The position numbers and the translations under genes are program-made. Source: Sulfurospirillum_A sp029027265 (GTDB lineage: Bacteria > Campylobacterota > Campylobacteria > Campylobacterales > Sulfurospirillaceae). Taken from it: a DNA stretch of 64,000 nt. The notes beneath the pieces were generated by a model. That model was not told the DNA's origin. It did no database searches and saw only the letters and a list, made by a program, of their open reading frames with translations. This document shows positions 45,027 through 53,764 of this stretch, in pieces. Positions within the stretch are counted from its first letter, which is position 1, and the number at the start of each line of letters is the position of its first letter. The stretch covers positions 248,001 through 312,000 of the forward strand of contig CP093061.1 of assembly GCA_029027265.1 (NCBI GenBank). Reading direction: 5' to 3'.

Positions 45027-46106
45027 CTGCATTCAACCAATAAGTGCAACAAATCGGAGAAAAGGGAAAGAAGTTAATTGTAGTAAAATATAAACCTCAA
45101 ACCCACCAAGATTTGGAATAATTATGAAATACAAACAATTAACCCTAGAGAAACGATATCGAATTTCTGCTTTGAATAAGCTAGGAAAGAATCAAACTTT
45201 TATAGCAAATGAGATAGGTGTGCATAAAGCAACAATATGTAGAGAACTTTCAAGAAATTCTTTACCAAAATACAGTGCAGAAGCTGCACATGTAATAGCA
45301 AAAATAAGACATAAAAAGAAACCAAGGAAGATAAGACTAACCCAACCTATAAAAGTCTATATAGGTCAAAAACTAAAAGAACATTGGTCACCACAGCAGA
45401 TAAGTGGAAGACTGCATGTAGATAAAAATTTATTCATTTCACATGAGACTATATATCAGTATATCTATAAGAATCTAAGACAAGGTGGCACTTTATATAA
45501 AAACCTTAGACATCAAAATAAAAAATACACAAGAAGAAGTTCTCAATATAAAACAAGAGGACAAATTAAAGGAAGAGTAAGCATAGAAGAGCATCCTTCT
45601 ATAGTAGAAACATACTCACGTATTGGAGATGTAGAAATTGATACTGTTATAGGCAAAGGTCCTAAAGGAGCTATTGTTACAATAATTGATAGAAAATCTA
45701 AATTCTCTTTGTTTAAAGTAGTAGACAGTAAACAAGCTTTGATAGATTTAATGGCTCCGATAAAAAATAATATCCATACTGTAACATCTGATAATGGTAA
45801 AGAATTTAGTTTCCATAAAGATGTTTCAGAGGCATTAGATTGTGGATTTTATTTCTGTCATCCTTATCGTTCTTGTGAGAAAGGTTTAAATGAAAATACT
45901 AATGGTTTACTTAGACAGTATTTTTCTAAAGAAACAGATTTTACTACGATAACTGACAAACAAATTGTAGAAGCACAAGAGCGTTTAAATCACCGTCCTA
46001 GAAAGGCATTTGGGTATAAAACTCCGTTTGAAGTTTTCTTTGGTACAATTATTGGAAATATGGCATCATGAACGAGGTGTTTGTTGCACTTGTAACTTGA
46101 ATTCAG
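45027..46106 (+). mobile_element. Intact IS30-family element, 1080 bp
   Basis: Ends CTGCATTCAA and TTGAATTCAG open imperfect inverted repeats of about 27 bp that include AAGTGCAACAAA. GTC is duplicated on both sides (45024-45026, 46107-46109). It interrupts the chemoreceptor gene and lies inverted relative to the truncated copy 2 kb away. Confidence 0.9.
45124..46071 (+). CDS. IS30-family transposase
   Basis: A 315-aa protein, full length for the family. It has an N-terminal HTH (YRISALNKLGKNQTFIANEI), a middle IS30 segment (HWSPQQISGRLHVD) and a DDE core: VEIDTVIGKG, TVTSDNGKEF and the HPYRSCEKGLNENTNGLLRQ Glu region. Coding sequence intact, so possibly active. Confidence 0.93.
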   Translation: MKYKQLTLEKRYRISALNKLGKNQTFIANEIGVHKATICRELSRNSLPKYSAEAAHVIAKIRHKKKPRKIRLTQPIKVYIGQKLKEHWSPQQISGRLHVDKNLFISHETIYQYIYKNLRQGGTLYKNLRHQNKKYTRRSSQYKTRGQIKGRVSIEEHPSIVETYSRIGDVEIDTVIGKGPKGAIVTIIDRKSKFSLFKVVDSKQALIDLMAPIKNNIHTVTSDNGKEFSFHKDVSEALDCGFYFCHPYRSCEKGLNENTNGLLRQYFSKETDFTTITDKQIVEAQERLNHRPRKAFGYKTPFEVFFGTIIGNMAS

Positions 46107-46311
46107 GTCTTACTAAAAAACTCTCTATCTTTTCACTACCATCTAAAAAGTTTTCACTAAAGTCCACAACTATATTTTTTGGGTAAGCTTTTAAATACTC
46201 TTCAACATTAGATTTCTATGCAGGGTTGCACGTTCAGATTGTTCACAAAAGTTAAATTGCACATATACTCCATCTAAACCAAATAGAGACGCTGTAGAAC
46301 GTCAATTTGGT

Positions 46312-46695
46312 TTATAAGGAGTATGTCAAACCCATGGTTGCAACTATTAGAACGATGTCCAAAATATACTTCATTTTTGCAAATGCTCTATACTCATTTG
46401 GGGAACCATATTTGTACTTTTTAAAAAGTTTCATACTCATAACAAATATCACTAACCAAACTACAAGCATAAGATAAACTGCATGGTTTATATGCATCTG
46501 ATTCACACCAAGAACTACCACTCCTGTAAAAGCAACTGAAGCTAAAAGTGCATAATAAACAGGATTTACTTTTTTTACTTTTTTTGAAAACTCTTTATCA
46601 GTAAAAATAAAATATAAATTTACCAAAGCGACAATTAACATGCCACCTATAAAATACTGATGATATTTAATTGCTGTTGTTACTAACTCTTCCAT
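46312..46695 (-). CDS. Conserved small membrane protein
   Basis: 127 aa with four hydrophobic segments (about 13-30, 48-65, 72-88, 108-124) and no recognised motif. It is divergent from moeA. About 90 bp between its stop and the chemoreceptor remnant hold nothing recognisable. No function assigned. Confidence 0.65.
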   Translation of the reverse strand: MEELVTTAIKYHQYFIGGMLIVALVNLYFIFTDKEFSKKVKKVNPVYYALLASVAFTGVVVLGVNQMHINHAVYLMLVVWLVIFVMSMKLFKKYKYGSPNEYRAFAKMKYILDIVLIVATMGLTYSL

Positions 46696-46731
46696 AAAAA
46701 CCCCTTATATAAAAATTGGGTATAATTATAC

Positions 46732-47796
46732 ATGATTAATTATGAAGAATCACTAAATATTCTCTCAAACAAACTTTGCGTAGTTTCACACACCAAGAAG
46801 ATACCACTTTTAGACTCTGTAAAACATATCTGTGCTAAAAGCATATATGCAACAACTTCCTTGCCTACTCACCCTATTTCTCTTAAAGATGGTTTTGCAT
46901 TTTTAGAAAATGAGAGTTATGAAGTCTCTACTGGTGACATTTTAAAAAGTGGAACTATAGCCATAGTCCCTTATGAAGAGAGCTTAACAAATCCTCCTTA
47001 CATGTACAACATAAAAGAGGCTGGTGAAGATATACAAAAAAATGAACTCCTTTTAAGTTATGGTGAGCTTATAACAGCTTATGGCATCACTTCTCTTGCT
47101 TCCCAAGGAATAAAAAATTTAAAAGTCTTTAAAAAACCCAAAATTAGCATACTAAGTATTGGTGATAATCTATGTCCTGTACAAAAAAATATAAAAAAAG
47201 GTGAAGTTTACAACTCTAATGCCATCTCACTTGGTGCAAGAATACTCGAAGTTGGAGCAAAAGTAGGAAAAGTATGGCAAGTAAAAAATGATAAAAAAGC
47301 TATAAAAGAGCATTTAAAAGAGCTGCAAAAATATAGTGATTTTATAATTACAACTGGTGCTATGAGTCGACACGATGCTATGAGTCAAGTTATCTATGAA
47401 GATGAGTTTAATATACTATTTCATAAAGTACAAATTGCCCCTGCTAGCCCAACTGCTTTTAGTGTTTATGCAGACACTCCCGTGCTTCATCTCACTGGAC
47501 TTCCACTCTCTTCTTTACTTGGGTTTGAACTTCTAGGAATCCCTGCAATAAAAATCATTAAAAATGAATTTATAGGCAAAAGAAAATCTCTTCTTGTAAA
47601 AAATGAAAAAGAGTTTACATGTAGAGAAAATTGTACAAGTGCCGTTCCTGGTTTTTTTGATGGAAATAGTTTTAAAAGTGCACCAACTTTTGGCGCGGGG
47701 ATGCTAAATGTTCTTGCAAAATGCAATGGATATGCACTTATAAAAGACAAAACCACCATAAAAAATGGTGACTTTATAGACTTTTTTACTTTTTAA
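46732..47796 (+). CDS. moeA: Molybdopterin molybdenumtransferase-like protein
   Basis: A 354-aa MoeA-fold protein: SLKDGFAFLENESYEV (domain I), KPKISILSIGDNL and a MoCF domain with TTGAMSRHDAM, FHKVQIAPASPTAF and HLTGLPLSSLLGFELL. It inserts Mo into adenylylated molybdopterin. It is about 40-50 aa shorter than typical and the GGxSxGxxD loop is altered to GAMSRHDAM, so it may be a divergent paralogue. moaA, on the other strand nearby, supports a molybdenum-cofactor role. Confidence 0.75.
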   Translation: MINYEESLNILSNKLCVVSHTKKIPLLDSVKHICAKSIYATTSLPTHPISLKDGFAFLENESYEVSTGDILKSGTIAIVPYEESLTNPPYMYNIKEAGEDIQKNELLLSYGELITAYGITSLASQGIKNLKVFKKPKISILSIGDNLCPVQKNIKKGEVYNSNAISLGARILEVGAKVGKVWQVKNDKKAIKEHLKELQKYSDFIITTGAMSRHDAMSQVIYEDEFNILFHKVQIAPASPTAFSVYADTPVLHLTGLPLSSLLGFELLGIPAIKIIKNEFIGKRKSLLVKNEKEFTCRENCTSAVPGFFDGNSFKSAPTFGAGMLNVLAKCNGYALIKDKTTIKNGDFIDFFTF

Positions 47797-48100
47797 ACTT
47801 GCTTATATACTCAGCAACCATTGATATCTCTTCGGGGTTAAATTTTGTTATAACTTTTTGCATAATTTTATTTTGTTTGTTCTCTTCATAATAACCATCA
47901 TGCATAGCTTTTATAATAAATTCTAATTCTATCTTTTCGCGTCCCGCTAAGAGTCCATTTTTTTTCTCAAAAGGGATATTTTTACCATCTGTTCCGTGAC
48001 AGCCTCTACACTTTTTATACAGTGTCTTACCATTTTTTACCGCAAAACTATTTGTCATAAAAAACACACTTGTAATCATTAAAACTAACAAAATTTTCAT
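47786..48100 (-). CDS. Class I c-type cytochrome (c553-like)
   Basis: 104 aa: signal peptide (about 1-20), haem-binding CRGCH near residue 33-37 and a distal region with Met candidates (KIMQKVITKFNPEEISMVAE). It is a periplasmic single-haem electron carrier. The 3' end overlaps moeA by 11 nt; moaA lies upstream on the same strand. Confidence 0.88.
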   Translation of the reverse strand: MKILLVLMITSVFFMTNSFAVKNGKTLYKKCRGCHGTDGKNIPFEKKNGLLAGREKIELEFIIKAMHDGYYEENKQNKIMQKVITKFNPEEISMVAEYISKFKK

Positions 48101-48120
48101 CTTTTACCTTCTAATTTAAA

Positions 48121-49089
48121 TTATCCACCAGTCTCATAAAAAGCTCTACTCGAAGTTTCATTCTCTTCATCATCGCTCCATTTGTTTTTCTCTGGTTTAT
48201 TTCTTAAAACTTCTTTTAAAACTTTAGCTGCCGCTTTTACATCTCCAGCTTGAACAGCTTTTTTGATGCTCAATGCTTCTTCAAAATACAAACAGGGAAT
48301 AAGAACACCTTCAGCAGTCAGGCGTATACGGTTACAGTCTTCACAAAAATCATGTGCATGAGGATTAATGATACCAAATCTATACCCATCTTCAAACTCA
48401 TACATTTTTGATGGACTTGAAGCTTCTCTTTTTACCTCTGTAAACTTATATTTTGTTGCGATTTTTGCTTTTACTTCATTTTCACTCATACCTTCAAGCT
48501 TATCTACAGCATGTTTGTTTTCCATGTATTCTATAAATCTTATAGGCATATTTCGCTCTTTACAATACTCTAAGACTTCAATCATCTCATCAGAGTTTAT
48601 GCCTTTTAGTGGGACATTGTTTATCTTAACACCGAGTCCAACCTCTTGAGCTTTAGCTATGCCTTCTTTGACTTTTTTCAAAACATCTTTACCAGATATT
48701 TTAGCTGCTACATCATCTTTTAGGGTATCAAGTGAAACATTAATACGTTTTAATCCAGCATCTTTTAACTCTTGTGCCACACCTAAGAGAAGATAACCAT
48801 TGGTAGTCAAAGCTATATCTAATCCACTTTTATAATCATTTATCATCTTAATAAACCCACTAAGGCCATTTCTCAAAAGTGGTTCACCACCAGTAATGCG
48901 TATCTTATCGATTCCCTCATCTATACCAACTTTTATAAATAAAAAAAGTTCTTCAAAACTAAGTAAATTCTCTTTTGGAACCCATGAAAATGGTTTCTCG
49001 GGCATACAGTATTGACATCTAAAGTTACATCTCTCAGTTACAGAAACTCTTAAGTAGTTTACTTTTCTTCCATGTCCATCTGTTAACAC
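48121..49089 (-). CDS. moaA: GTP 3',8-cyclase
   Basis: A 322-aa radical-SAM enzyme for the first step of molybdopterin synthesis. The SAM cluster CNFRCQYC is near residues 17-24, GGEPLLR is the SAM-binding turn, and the second C-terminal cluster is in DFCEDCNRIRLTAEGVLIPC. The protein ends in Gly-Gly, as active MoaA requires. Confidence 0.95.
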   Translation of the reverse strand: MLTDGHGRKVNYLRVSVTERCNFRCQYCMPEKPFSWVPKENLLSFEELFLFIKVGIDEGIDKIRITGGEPLLRNGLSGFIKMINDYKSGLDIALTTNGYLLLGVAQELKDAGLKRINVSLDTLKDDVAAKISGKDVLKKVKEGIAKAQEVGLGVKINNVPLKGINSDEMIEVLEYCKERNMPIRFIEYMENKHAVDKLEGMSENEVKAKIATKYKFTEVKREASSPSKMYEFEDGYRFGIINPHAHDFCEDCNRIRLTAEGVLIPCLYFEEALSIKKAVQAGDVKAAAKVLKEVLRNKPEKNKWSDDEENETSSRAFYETGG

Positions 49090-49195
49090 TTTACATTCCT
49101 AATACTATTTTAATGAATCATTATACCTTTTTTAATGTAAATATAAAACTCATTAGGTTAAAATGATACATAATTGTTTCACATGGAGGGTAATT

Positions 49196-49708
49196 ATGAA
49201 TAAACCATCCCCTACTAACAGGGAAACCAATATTCAAGCCGATGACTTTTTAATCTCTAAAACGGATGTCAAAGGTAGAATAAGCTACGCAAATCCAGCT
49301 TTTATCAAAGTAACCGGATTTAGCGAAAAAGAACTACTTGGAAAACCACACAGTCTTATAAGACATCAAGATATGCCTAAAATCATATTTAAACTTTTAT
49401 GGGAAGAGATATCAAACAAAAAAGAGATTTTTGCTTATGTTAAAAACATGAGTAAAGATGGTGGATTTTATTGGGTATATGCCAATGTTACAGCTTCTTT
49501 TGATACTCAGAGAAATATCATAGGATACTACTCAGTTAGAAGAAAAGCAAACCCAAAAGCACTAAAGGAAATAATCCCTCTTTATGAAAAGCTACTCTCA
49601 CTAGAAAATAGTGGTGGCATAGATGCTTCATCTAACTATCTTACAGAATTATTAAAAGACAAAGGAGTCAGTTATGATGAACTTTCAAACAATCTTCAAA
49701 GACTATAA
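49196..49708 (+). CDS. cetB: PAS-domain energy sensor, CetB-like
   Basis: 170 aa from the ATG at 49196 (GGAGGG upstream); the longer frame from 49163 lacks an RBS. A single Aer-type PAS domain: ISYANPAFIKVTGFSEKELL, RHQDMPKIIFKLLWEEI and KDGGFYWVYANVTASFD. In Campylobacter, CetB is a separate FAD-PAS protein that signals redox state through the CetA receptor. The next gene is a receptor overlapping by 35 nt, the same arrangement. Confidence 0.82.
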   Translation: MNKPSPTNRETNIQADDFLISKTDVKGRISYANPAFIKVTGFSEKELLGKPHSLIRHQDMPKIIFKLLWEEISNKKEIFAYVKNMSKDGGFYWVYANVTASFDTQRNIIGYYSVRRKANPKALKEIIPLYEKLLSLENSGGIDASSNYLTELLKDKGVSYDELSNNLQRL

Positions 49709-51128
49709 ACCTCAAATTGCACTTGGTGTTACACTCTTTGGTGTAAGTCTATATCAATTTGTAAATGGAGATATAGCAACTGGTTCTGCCTTGCTAATTG
49801 GTGCTGTTGGTGGTTCATTCTTTGGAAGTAACAAAACTATGACTGTCAATGCTGATACATTTGAGCGTTTGCTCGATGTAACAAACAAAGCAAAAGAAGG
49901 AAACTTAGAACCAAGAATAGTAAATTTAGATTTAACTACTCCTTTGGGAAAAATATCTAACAATATAAACGAACTTCTTGACCAAGTAGAAGCACTTCAA
50001 CGTGAAACAAAAACTGCAATACAAAAAGCTGAAGAAGGTAAAAATTATAGAAATATATTTGACGGTGGATTTAGAGGTATATTTAAGAGCAATGCACAGC
50101 ATATATCTGAGGGAGTAAACGGTATCATAGATGGTCAAAGAGGTAAAGCAAAAGGTGTTCTTGCCAACAAATTTGACGAATTAGGTAACGGTATAGAAGG
50201 AATTTCAGACGTACAAGAAGATCTTTCAAATAGCGTGCAAGCTATGATTAAAATAACCTCTGTTTCTGCAAGAACTGCTGAAAACTCAGATAAAAGTTTA
50301 GCTAGCGTAAATCAAGTATCACAAGAGCTAACAGAAATGTTAGAGCTTATCAATAACTCGACAGAAGCAATAAGTTCACTTACAGAGAGAACTGCAGAAA
50401 TCTCATCCATAGTTGCACTTATCAAAGACATAGCCGACCAAACAAACCTATTAGCACTAAATGCTGCAATTGAAGCTGCACGTGCAGGCGAACATGGACG
50501 TGGATTTGCTGTAGTTGCTGAAGAGGTAAAAAAACTAGCAGAACGCACAGGCAAAGCAACACAAGAAATAAGCATAACTATCCAAACTTTGCAACAAGAA
50601 ACAACAGGGATACAAAGTAACTCTGACCGCATAGATACTATTGCTAATACTTCAGGTGAGAATATAAAAGAGTTTCAAACTCTTCTAAATGAATTCAATA
50701 TAGATGCCAATGAAACTGCTAGCGTATCACATACACTAGAAAGCACCATATTTATAACACTTGCTAAAATCGACCATATCATATACAAAACAAAATCTTA
50801 CTCAACTATACTCAACGAGAGAATAAACGACAAGTTCCCTTCACCACAAGAGTGTAGACTTGGTAAGTGGTACCTCTCTGAAGATAGTAAACAAAAATTT
50901 GGTTGCAAAGAAGCATATCCACTACTAGATGCTCCACACAAAATCGTTCACAAAACCGTTCATGACAATATGAACATAGTTGCAGAGGGTGGTGGTTTCC
51001 AAGTACATGACGTTGAGCCTATAGTAGAGAATTTCAAAGCAATGGAAAATGCAAGTACAAAACTATTTGGATTACTAAACGCTTTAACTAAAGATGAAAG
51101 TTTGTGTAAAGAAGGCTTAAAGGCTTAA
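49674..51128 (+). CDS. cetA: Chemoreceptor without periplasmic sensor, with C-terminal CZB domain (CetA-like)
   Basis: A 484-aa protein with one or two N-terminal membrane segments (about 14-50) and no periplasmic domain. HAMP-like helices follow, then the MCP tip IADQTNLLALNAAIEAARAG with EHGRGFAVVAEEVKKLAER. A C-terminal zinc-binding CZB domain has its His in KIDHIIYKTKSY and CRLGKWYL, then APHKIVHKTVHDN. The partner PAS protein overlaps upstream. Standard CetA lacks CZB, so this is a variant. It converges on the uracil-DNA glycosylase gene with a 41-nt overlap. Confidence 0.85.
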   Translation: MMNFQTIFKDYKPQIALGVTLFGVSLYQFVNGDIATGSALLIGAVGGSFFGSNKTMTVNADTFERLLDVTNKAKEGNLEPRIVNLDLTTPLGKISNNINELLDQVEALQRETKTAIQKAEEGKNYRNIFDGGFRGIFKSNAQHISEGVNGIIDGQRGKAKGVLANKFDELGNGIEGISDVQEDLSNSVQAMIKITSVSARTAENSDKSLASVNQVSQELTEMLELINNSTEAISSLTERTAEISSIVALIKDIADQTNLLALNAAIEAARAGEHGRGFAVVAEEVKKLAERTGKATQEISITIQTLQQETTGIQSNSDRIDTIANTSGENIKEFQTLLNEFNIDANETASVSHTLESTIFITLAKIDHIIYKTKSYSTILNERINDKFPSPQECRLGKWYLSEDSKQKFGCKEAYPLLDAPHKIVHKTVHDNMNIVAEGGGFQVHDVEPIVENFKAMENASTKLFGLLNALTKDESLCKEGLKA

Positions 51129-51813
51129 AAAACTTTTGTACCTTTTCGTCAATGATAAACCCTACATTATAAGGATGTAGGGTATCTATTGTTTTAAATT
51201 CTAAAGTTGCTGGCAAGGATTTTTTAATATCTTTTGCCATGCTTCCGAACAAAATCAACTCTATATCATGCTCACTAAGTCGACTTAAAAACCTTTGCAT
51301 AAAAACCCTAAACTCTTTTACATGTAGCTTTGTATCTTCTTTACATGTAAAGATAAGAGCCGTGTTGAGAAGTAACACACCACTTCTCTCAAAGTTTTTT
51401 CTAAGAGCATCTATAGAGTCTATAAACTCTGATTTATTTATGTTAGAAATCGCCTCTTGGCTCAAATCATCAACTTTAAGATAACCATCACTCAAGAGCA
51501 ACATTTTCAAAAAGTTTCTCAAACTAGTAGCTCTATTAACTTCTTTTGAAAAGCCTTTTTTAGAAAAAAGTGTTTTAACATTTGCATCTATAAAAGCATA
51601 CCCATTAGCACTCTCACGTCTTGGATATGGGTCTTGTCCAAACAAAATATATTTGGTATTTTTAAGTTTAAGTGTATGAAATGCATTTAAAAAGTTGCTA
51701 AAAGTAGGGAAATACCCCTCATCTTCTTCCAAAAACTCTCTATACTTTGGGGATAATCCATCATACGCATACTCTATAATATCTTGCCAAGATGGGTCTA
51801 CATGTAAAGCCAT
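51088..51813 (-). CDS. Uracil-DNA glycosylase
   Basis: 241 aa. The water-activating motif is FGQDPYPRRESANGYAF and the C-terminal loop LHPYNVGF corresponds to HPSP-x-S in family 1. LLLNTALIFTCKEDTKLHV matches the central strand. It removes uracil from DNA for base-excision repair. The DPYP instead of DPYH and the altered HPS loop make the exact UDG family slightly uncertain. Three TACATGTA copies lie in this gene. Confidence 0.85.
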   Translation of the reverse strand: MALHVDPSWQDIIEYAYDGLSPKYREFLEEDEGYFPTFSNFLNAFHTLKLKNTKYILFGQDPYPRRESANGYAFIDANVKTLFSKKGFSKEVNRATSLRNFLKMLLLSDGYLKVDDLSQEAISNINKSEFIDSIDALRKNFERSGVLLLNTALIFTCKEDTKLHVKEFRVFMQRFLSRLSEHDIELILFGSMAKDIKKSLPATLEFKTIDTLHPYNVGFIIDEKVQKFFKPLSLLYTNFHL

Positions 51814-52325
51814 TATTTAAAGTTTGCCAACTTCAATACTAAATCAACTTCACCAATACCTATACGCAAATCTTTTGCTATGAGTGCTTCACTTTTACCT
51901 TGGCCGTATTGGGCTATAATTAATTTTTCATTAGATATTGTCGTACTTTTAGGAGTATAGTTTATTTCATTTCTTCGCTCTTCCATCTTATCTATGCGTT
52001 CTACTTGTTCATCTTGAAAACTCTGCATTACATTTTCTATCTCACGCATTGATTGTATGAGAGGGTAAACACTTTGTTGAACTTGCTCTTTTACTTTGCC
52101 TTCAAGGGTCTCTTCCACTTCAGCCATAAACTTCTCTCTATTTTTAGTAAGCTGAAGTACCTCTTTTCTAAGACGGTGATTTTGTTCAGCTATGTTATCA
52201 ATACTCTGTTCATAACGTGATAGTTTTTTACTAGTTTCGCTATCTTTTATACTCATCATTATCATAATAATCACTACTAAAGCTATAACACCAATTAAAC
52301 CCATAAGTTCTACGCTAATTTCCAT
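51813..52325 (-). CDS. Membrane-anchored coiled-coil protein
   Basis: 170 aa with an N-terminal TM helix (about 8-26), a long coiled coil (about 30-110) and a short C-terminal helix-turn-helix-like segment (KLIIAQYGQGKSEALIAKDL). This plan matches small conserved campylobacterotal proteins of unknown role. Stop and start overlap the neighbours by 1 and 11 nt, so it is in an operon. Confidence 0.7.
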   Translation of the reverse strand: MEISVELMGLIGVIALVVIIMIMMSIKDSETSKKLSRYEQSIDNIAEQNHRLRKEVLQLTKNREKFMAEVEETLEGKVKEQVQQSVYPLIQSMREIENVMQSFQDEQVERIDKMEERRNEINYTPKSTTISNEKLIIAQYGQGKSEALIAKDLRIGIGEVDLVLKLANFK

Positions 52326-52833
52326 CTTTTTTTGCCCTCATTTCTCGTATCATAACTCTTTCTCTTGCCACTACATAGGCATTCCAATCTTTCTCATCTC
52401 TCTCATGAAGCAATACTATTTTAGCCTCATTTTTACTAATTGCCTTAAAGTATATTGGCATTTTCCTCTTAGGAAAAAATGGCATCTCAATACGCCCATA
52501 ATACTCTGTTTTCTTTTCAAACACATCATCTTTTAGTTGAAAATGCTCATAACTAACAGCTTCTATGTTCCCTCTACATGTAAGAGCTAAGAACTCCTGT
52601 TTTTGCCCTCGCATAAAGGCATTCATTTCATCAATTTTTCTATGTAGTTCTACAACCAAAGTTAGTAAAACTTGGTCACTCTCTTCCGTGTTGCCACGAG
52701 CTTTTGCTAAACGTAACCACTCTCCTATGCTATCATCATCTACTGAACTCAAAGTGTCATATTCATGTTTGAACTCTTTAGAACTATTCTCAACATCAAA
52801 ATCTATTTTTAAAGGAGCATTTATGTATCTCAT
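52315..52833 (-). CDS. Conserved hypothetical protein (possible PilZ-like fold)
   Basis: 172 aa, soluble and charged. The C-terminal part (RGNIEAVSYEHFQLKD ... GRIEMPFFPKRKMPIYFKAI) alternates strands as in PilZ-like barrels, but the canonical RxxxR and DxSxxG c-di-GMP motifs are not seen. Function unknown. It is cotranscribed between the prenyltransferase and the coiled-coil gene. It contains one TACATGTA (LTCRG). Confidence 0.55.
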   Translation of the reverse strand: MRYINAPLKIDFDVENSSKEFKHEYDTLSSVDDDSIGEWLRLAKARGNTEESDQVLLTLVVELHRKIDEMNAFMRGQKQEFLALTCRGNIEAVSYEHFQLKDDVFEKKTEYYGRIEMPFFPKRKMPIYFKAISKNEAKIVLLHERDEKDWNAYVVARERVMIREMRAKKDGN

Positions 52834-52834
52834 T

Positions 52835-53704
52835 TTAGAGCCTATCTATAAAAATCATAGTAAAGAACATGATACCCAAATATCCATTGAGTGTAAAAAA
52901 AGCACGATCTATCTTTGTAAAATCTTTGATAACAATTTTGTGCTCCATAAAAAGAATAATCCCACTAACAAATATACCCAAATATGCCCAGAAACCAAGC
53001 CCAGCGTCAACTACAAACAGTAACCAAAAAAGAACTGTTAAAGCATGAAAAAGACGAGATATAAAAAATGTAGTCTTTTTCCCGTAGACTGAAGGTATAG
53101 AAAAAAGCCCTTTTCCCTTGTCGTACTCCATGTCTTGCAACGAGTAAAGCAGATCAAAACCAGCTACCCAAAACATAACTCCAAGAGCCAACAAAACTGA
53201 CCAAAGAGTTATACTCTCACTAACAGCAACCACTCCAGCAATTGGAGCAAGTCCTAAAGATACTCCTAAAACTAAGTGAGCATAAGATGAAAAACGTTTA
53301 AATATAGAATAACCAGCAAGTATAATAAGTATGGGAAAACTAAGCCAAAAAGCTAGAGAGTTAATCACATAAGCAACTATCACAAAAACTAAAGCATTTA
53401 GTCCTATGAAGAGTTGCATATTTCTCTCACCAACTCGACCATCTACACTTGGACGGTTTGCAGTTCTTGGGTTATGCTTGTCAATATCTCTATCTGCATA
53501 TCTGTTAAAACTCATAGCAAAGTTTCTTGCACTTACGGCTGCTAATAAACCCAAAAGTAAAAGTTCCCAACCAAACCAAGATGTTCCATTTATTTGTTTT
53601 GAAGAGACTATCATAGCAATAAATATAAATGGTAATGAGAAAATTGAGTGCTTGAACATAATAAGCTCATTTATATCTTTTAAAACTTTAAAAAACTTAT
53701 GCAA
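52835..53704 (-). CDS. mqnP: UbiA-family prenyltransferase, menaquinone (futalosine) type
   Basis: A 289-aa inner-membrane protein with about eight TM segments and the two Asp-rich motifs: NRYADRDIDKHNPRTANRP (about 70-88) and YSLQDMEYDKGKGLFSIP. Campylobacterota make menaquinone through futalosine, where MqnP performs the prenylation; a 4-hydroxybenzoate (UbiA) role is less likely. First gene of the minus-strand run to the uracil-DNA glycosylase. Confidence 0.85.
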   Translation of the reverse strand: MHKFFKVLKDINELIMFKHSIFSLPFIFIAMIVSSKQINGTSWFGWELLLLGLLAAVSARNFAMSFNRYADRDIDKHNPRTANRPSVDGRVGERNMQLFIGLNALVFVIVAYVINSLAFWLSFPILIILAGYSIFKRFSSYAHLVLGVSLGLAPIAGVVAVSESITLWSVLLALGVMFWVAGFDLLYSLQDMEYDKGKGLFSIPSVYGKKTTFFISRLFHALTVLFWLLFVVDAGLGFWAYLGIFVSGIILFMEHKIVIKDFTKIDRAFFTLNGYLGIMFFTMIFIDRL

Positions 53705-53764
53705 ACTAGTCCTTATAGTATTTTTGGAGTTATTTTACTATAATTAAAGTAAAAAGGAAATTTT

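Larger units (their letters stand above)
44373..46217 (-). pseudogene. Methyl-accepting chemotaxis protein, multiply broken
   Basis: The upstream fragment (46107-46217: NVEEYLKAYPKNIVVDFSEN ... SFLV) and downstream part (44373-45026) join in frame when the IS30 at 45027-46106 and a GTC duplication are removed (reading FLVRLKNFQNGDFTKTI). The signalling tip EIADQTNLLALNAAIEAARA and GEHGRGFAVVAESVRDLA is present. A one-base shift lies near 44745, and a 14-bp tandem duplication (TTGTAAAGAATTTG twice, from about 44532) shifts the frame again. The 5' part before 46217 is not recognisable. Confidence 0.82.
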
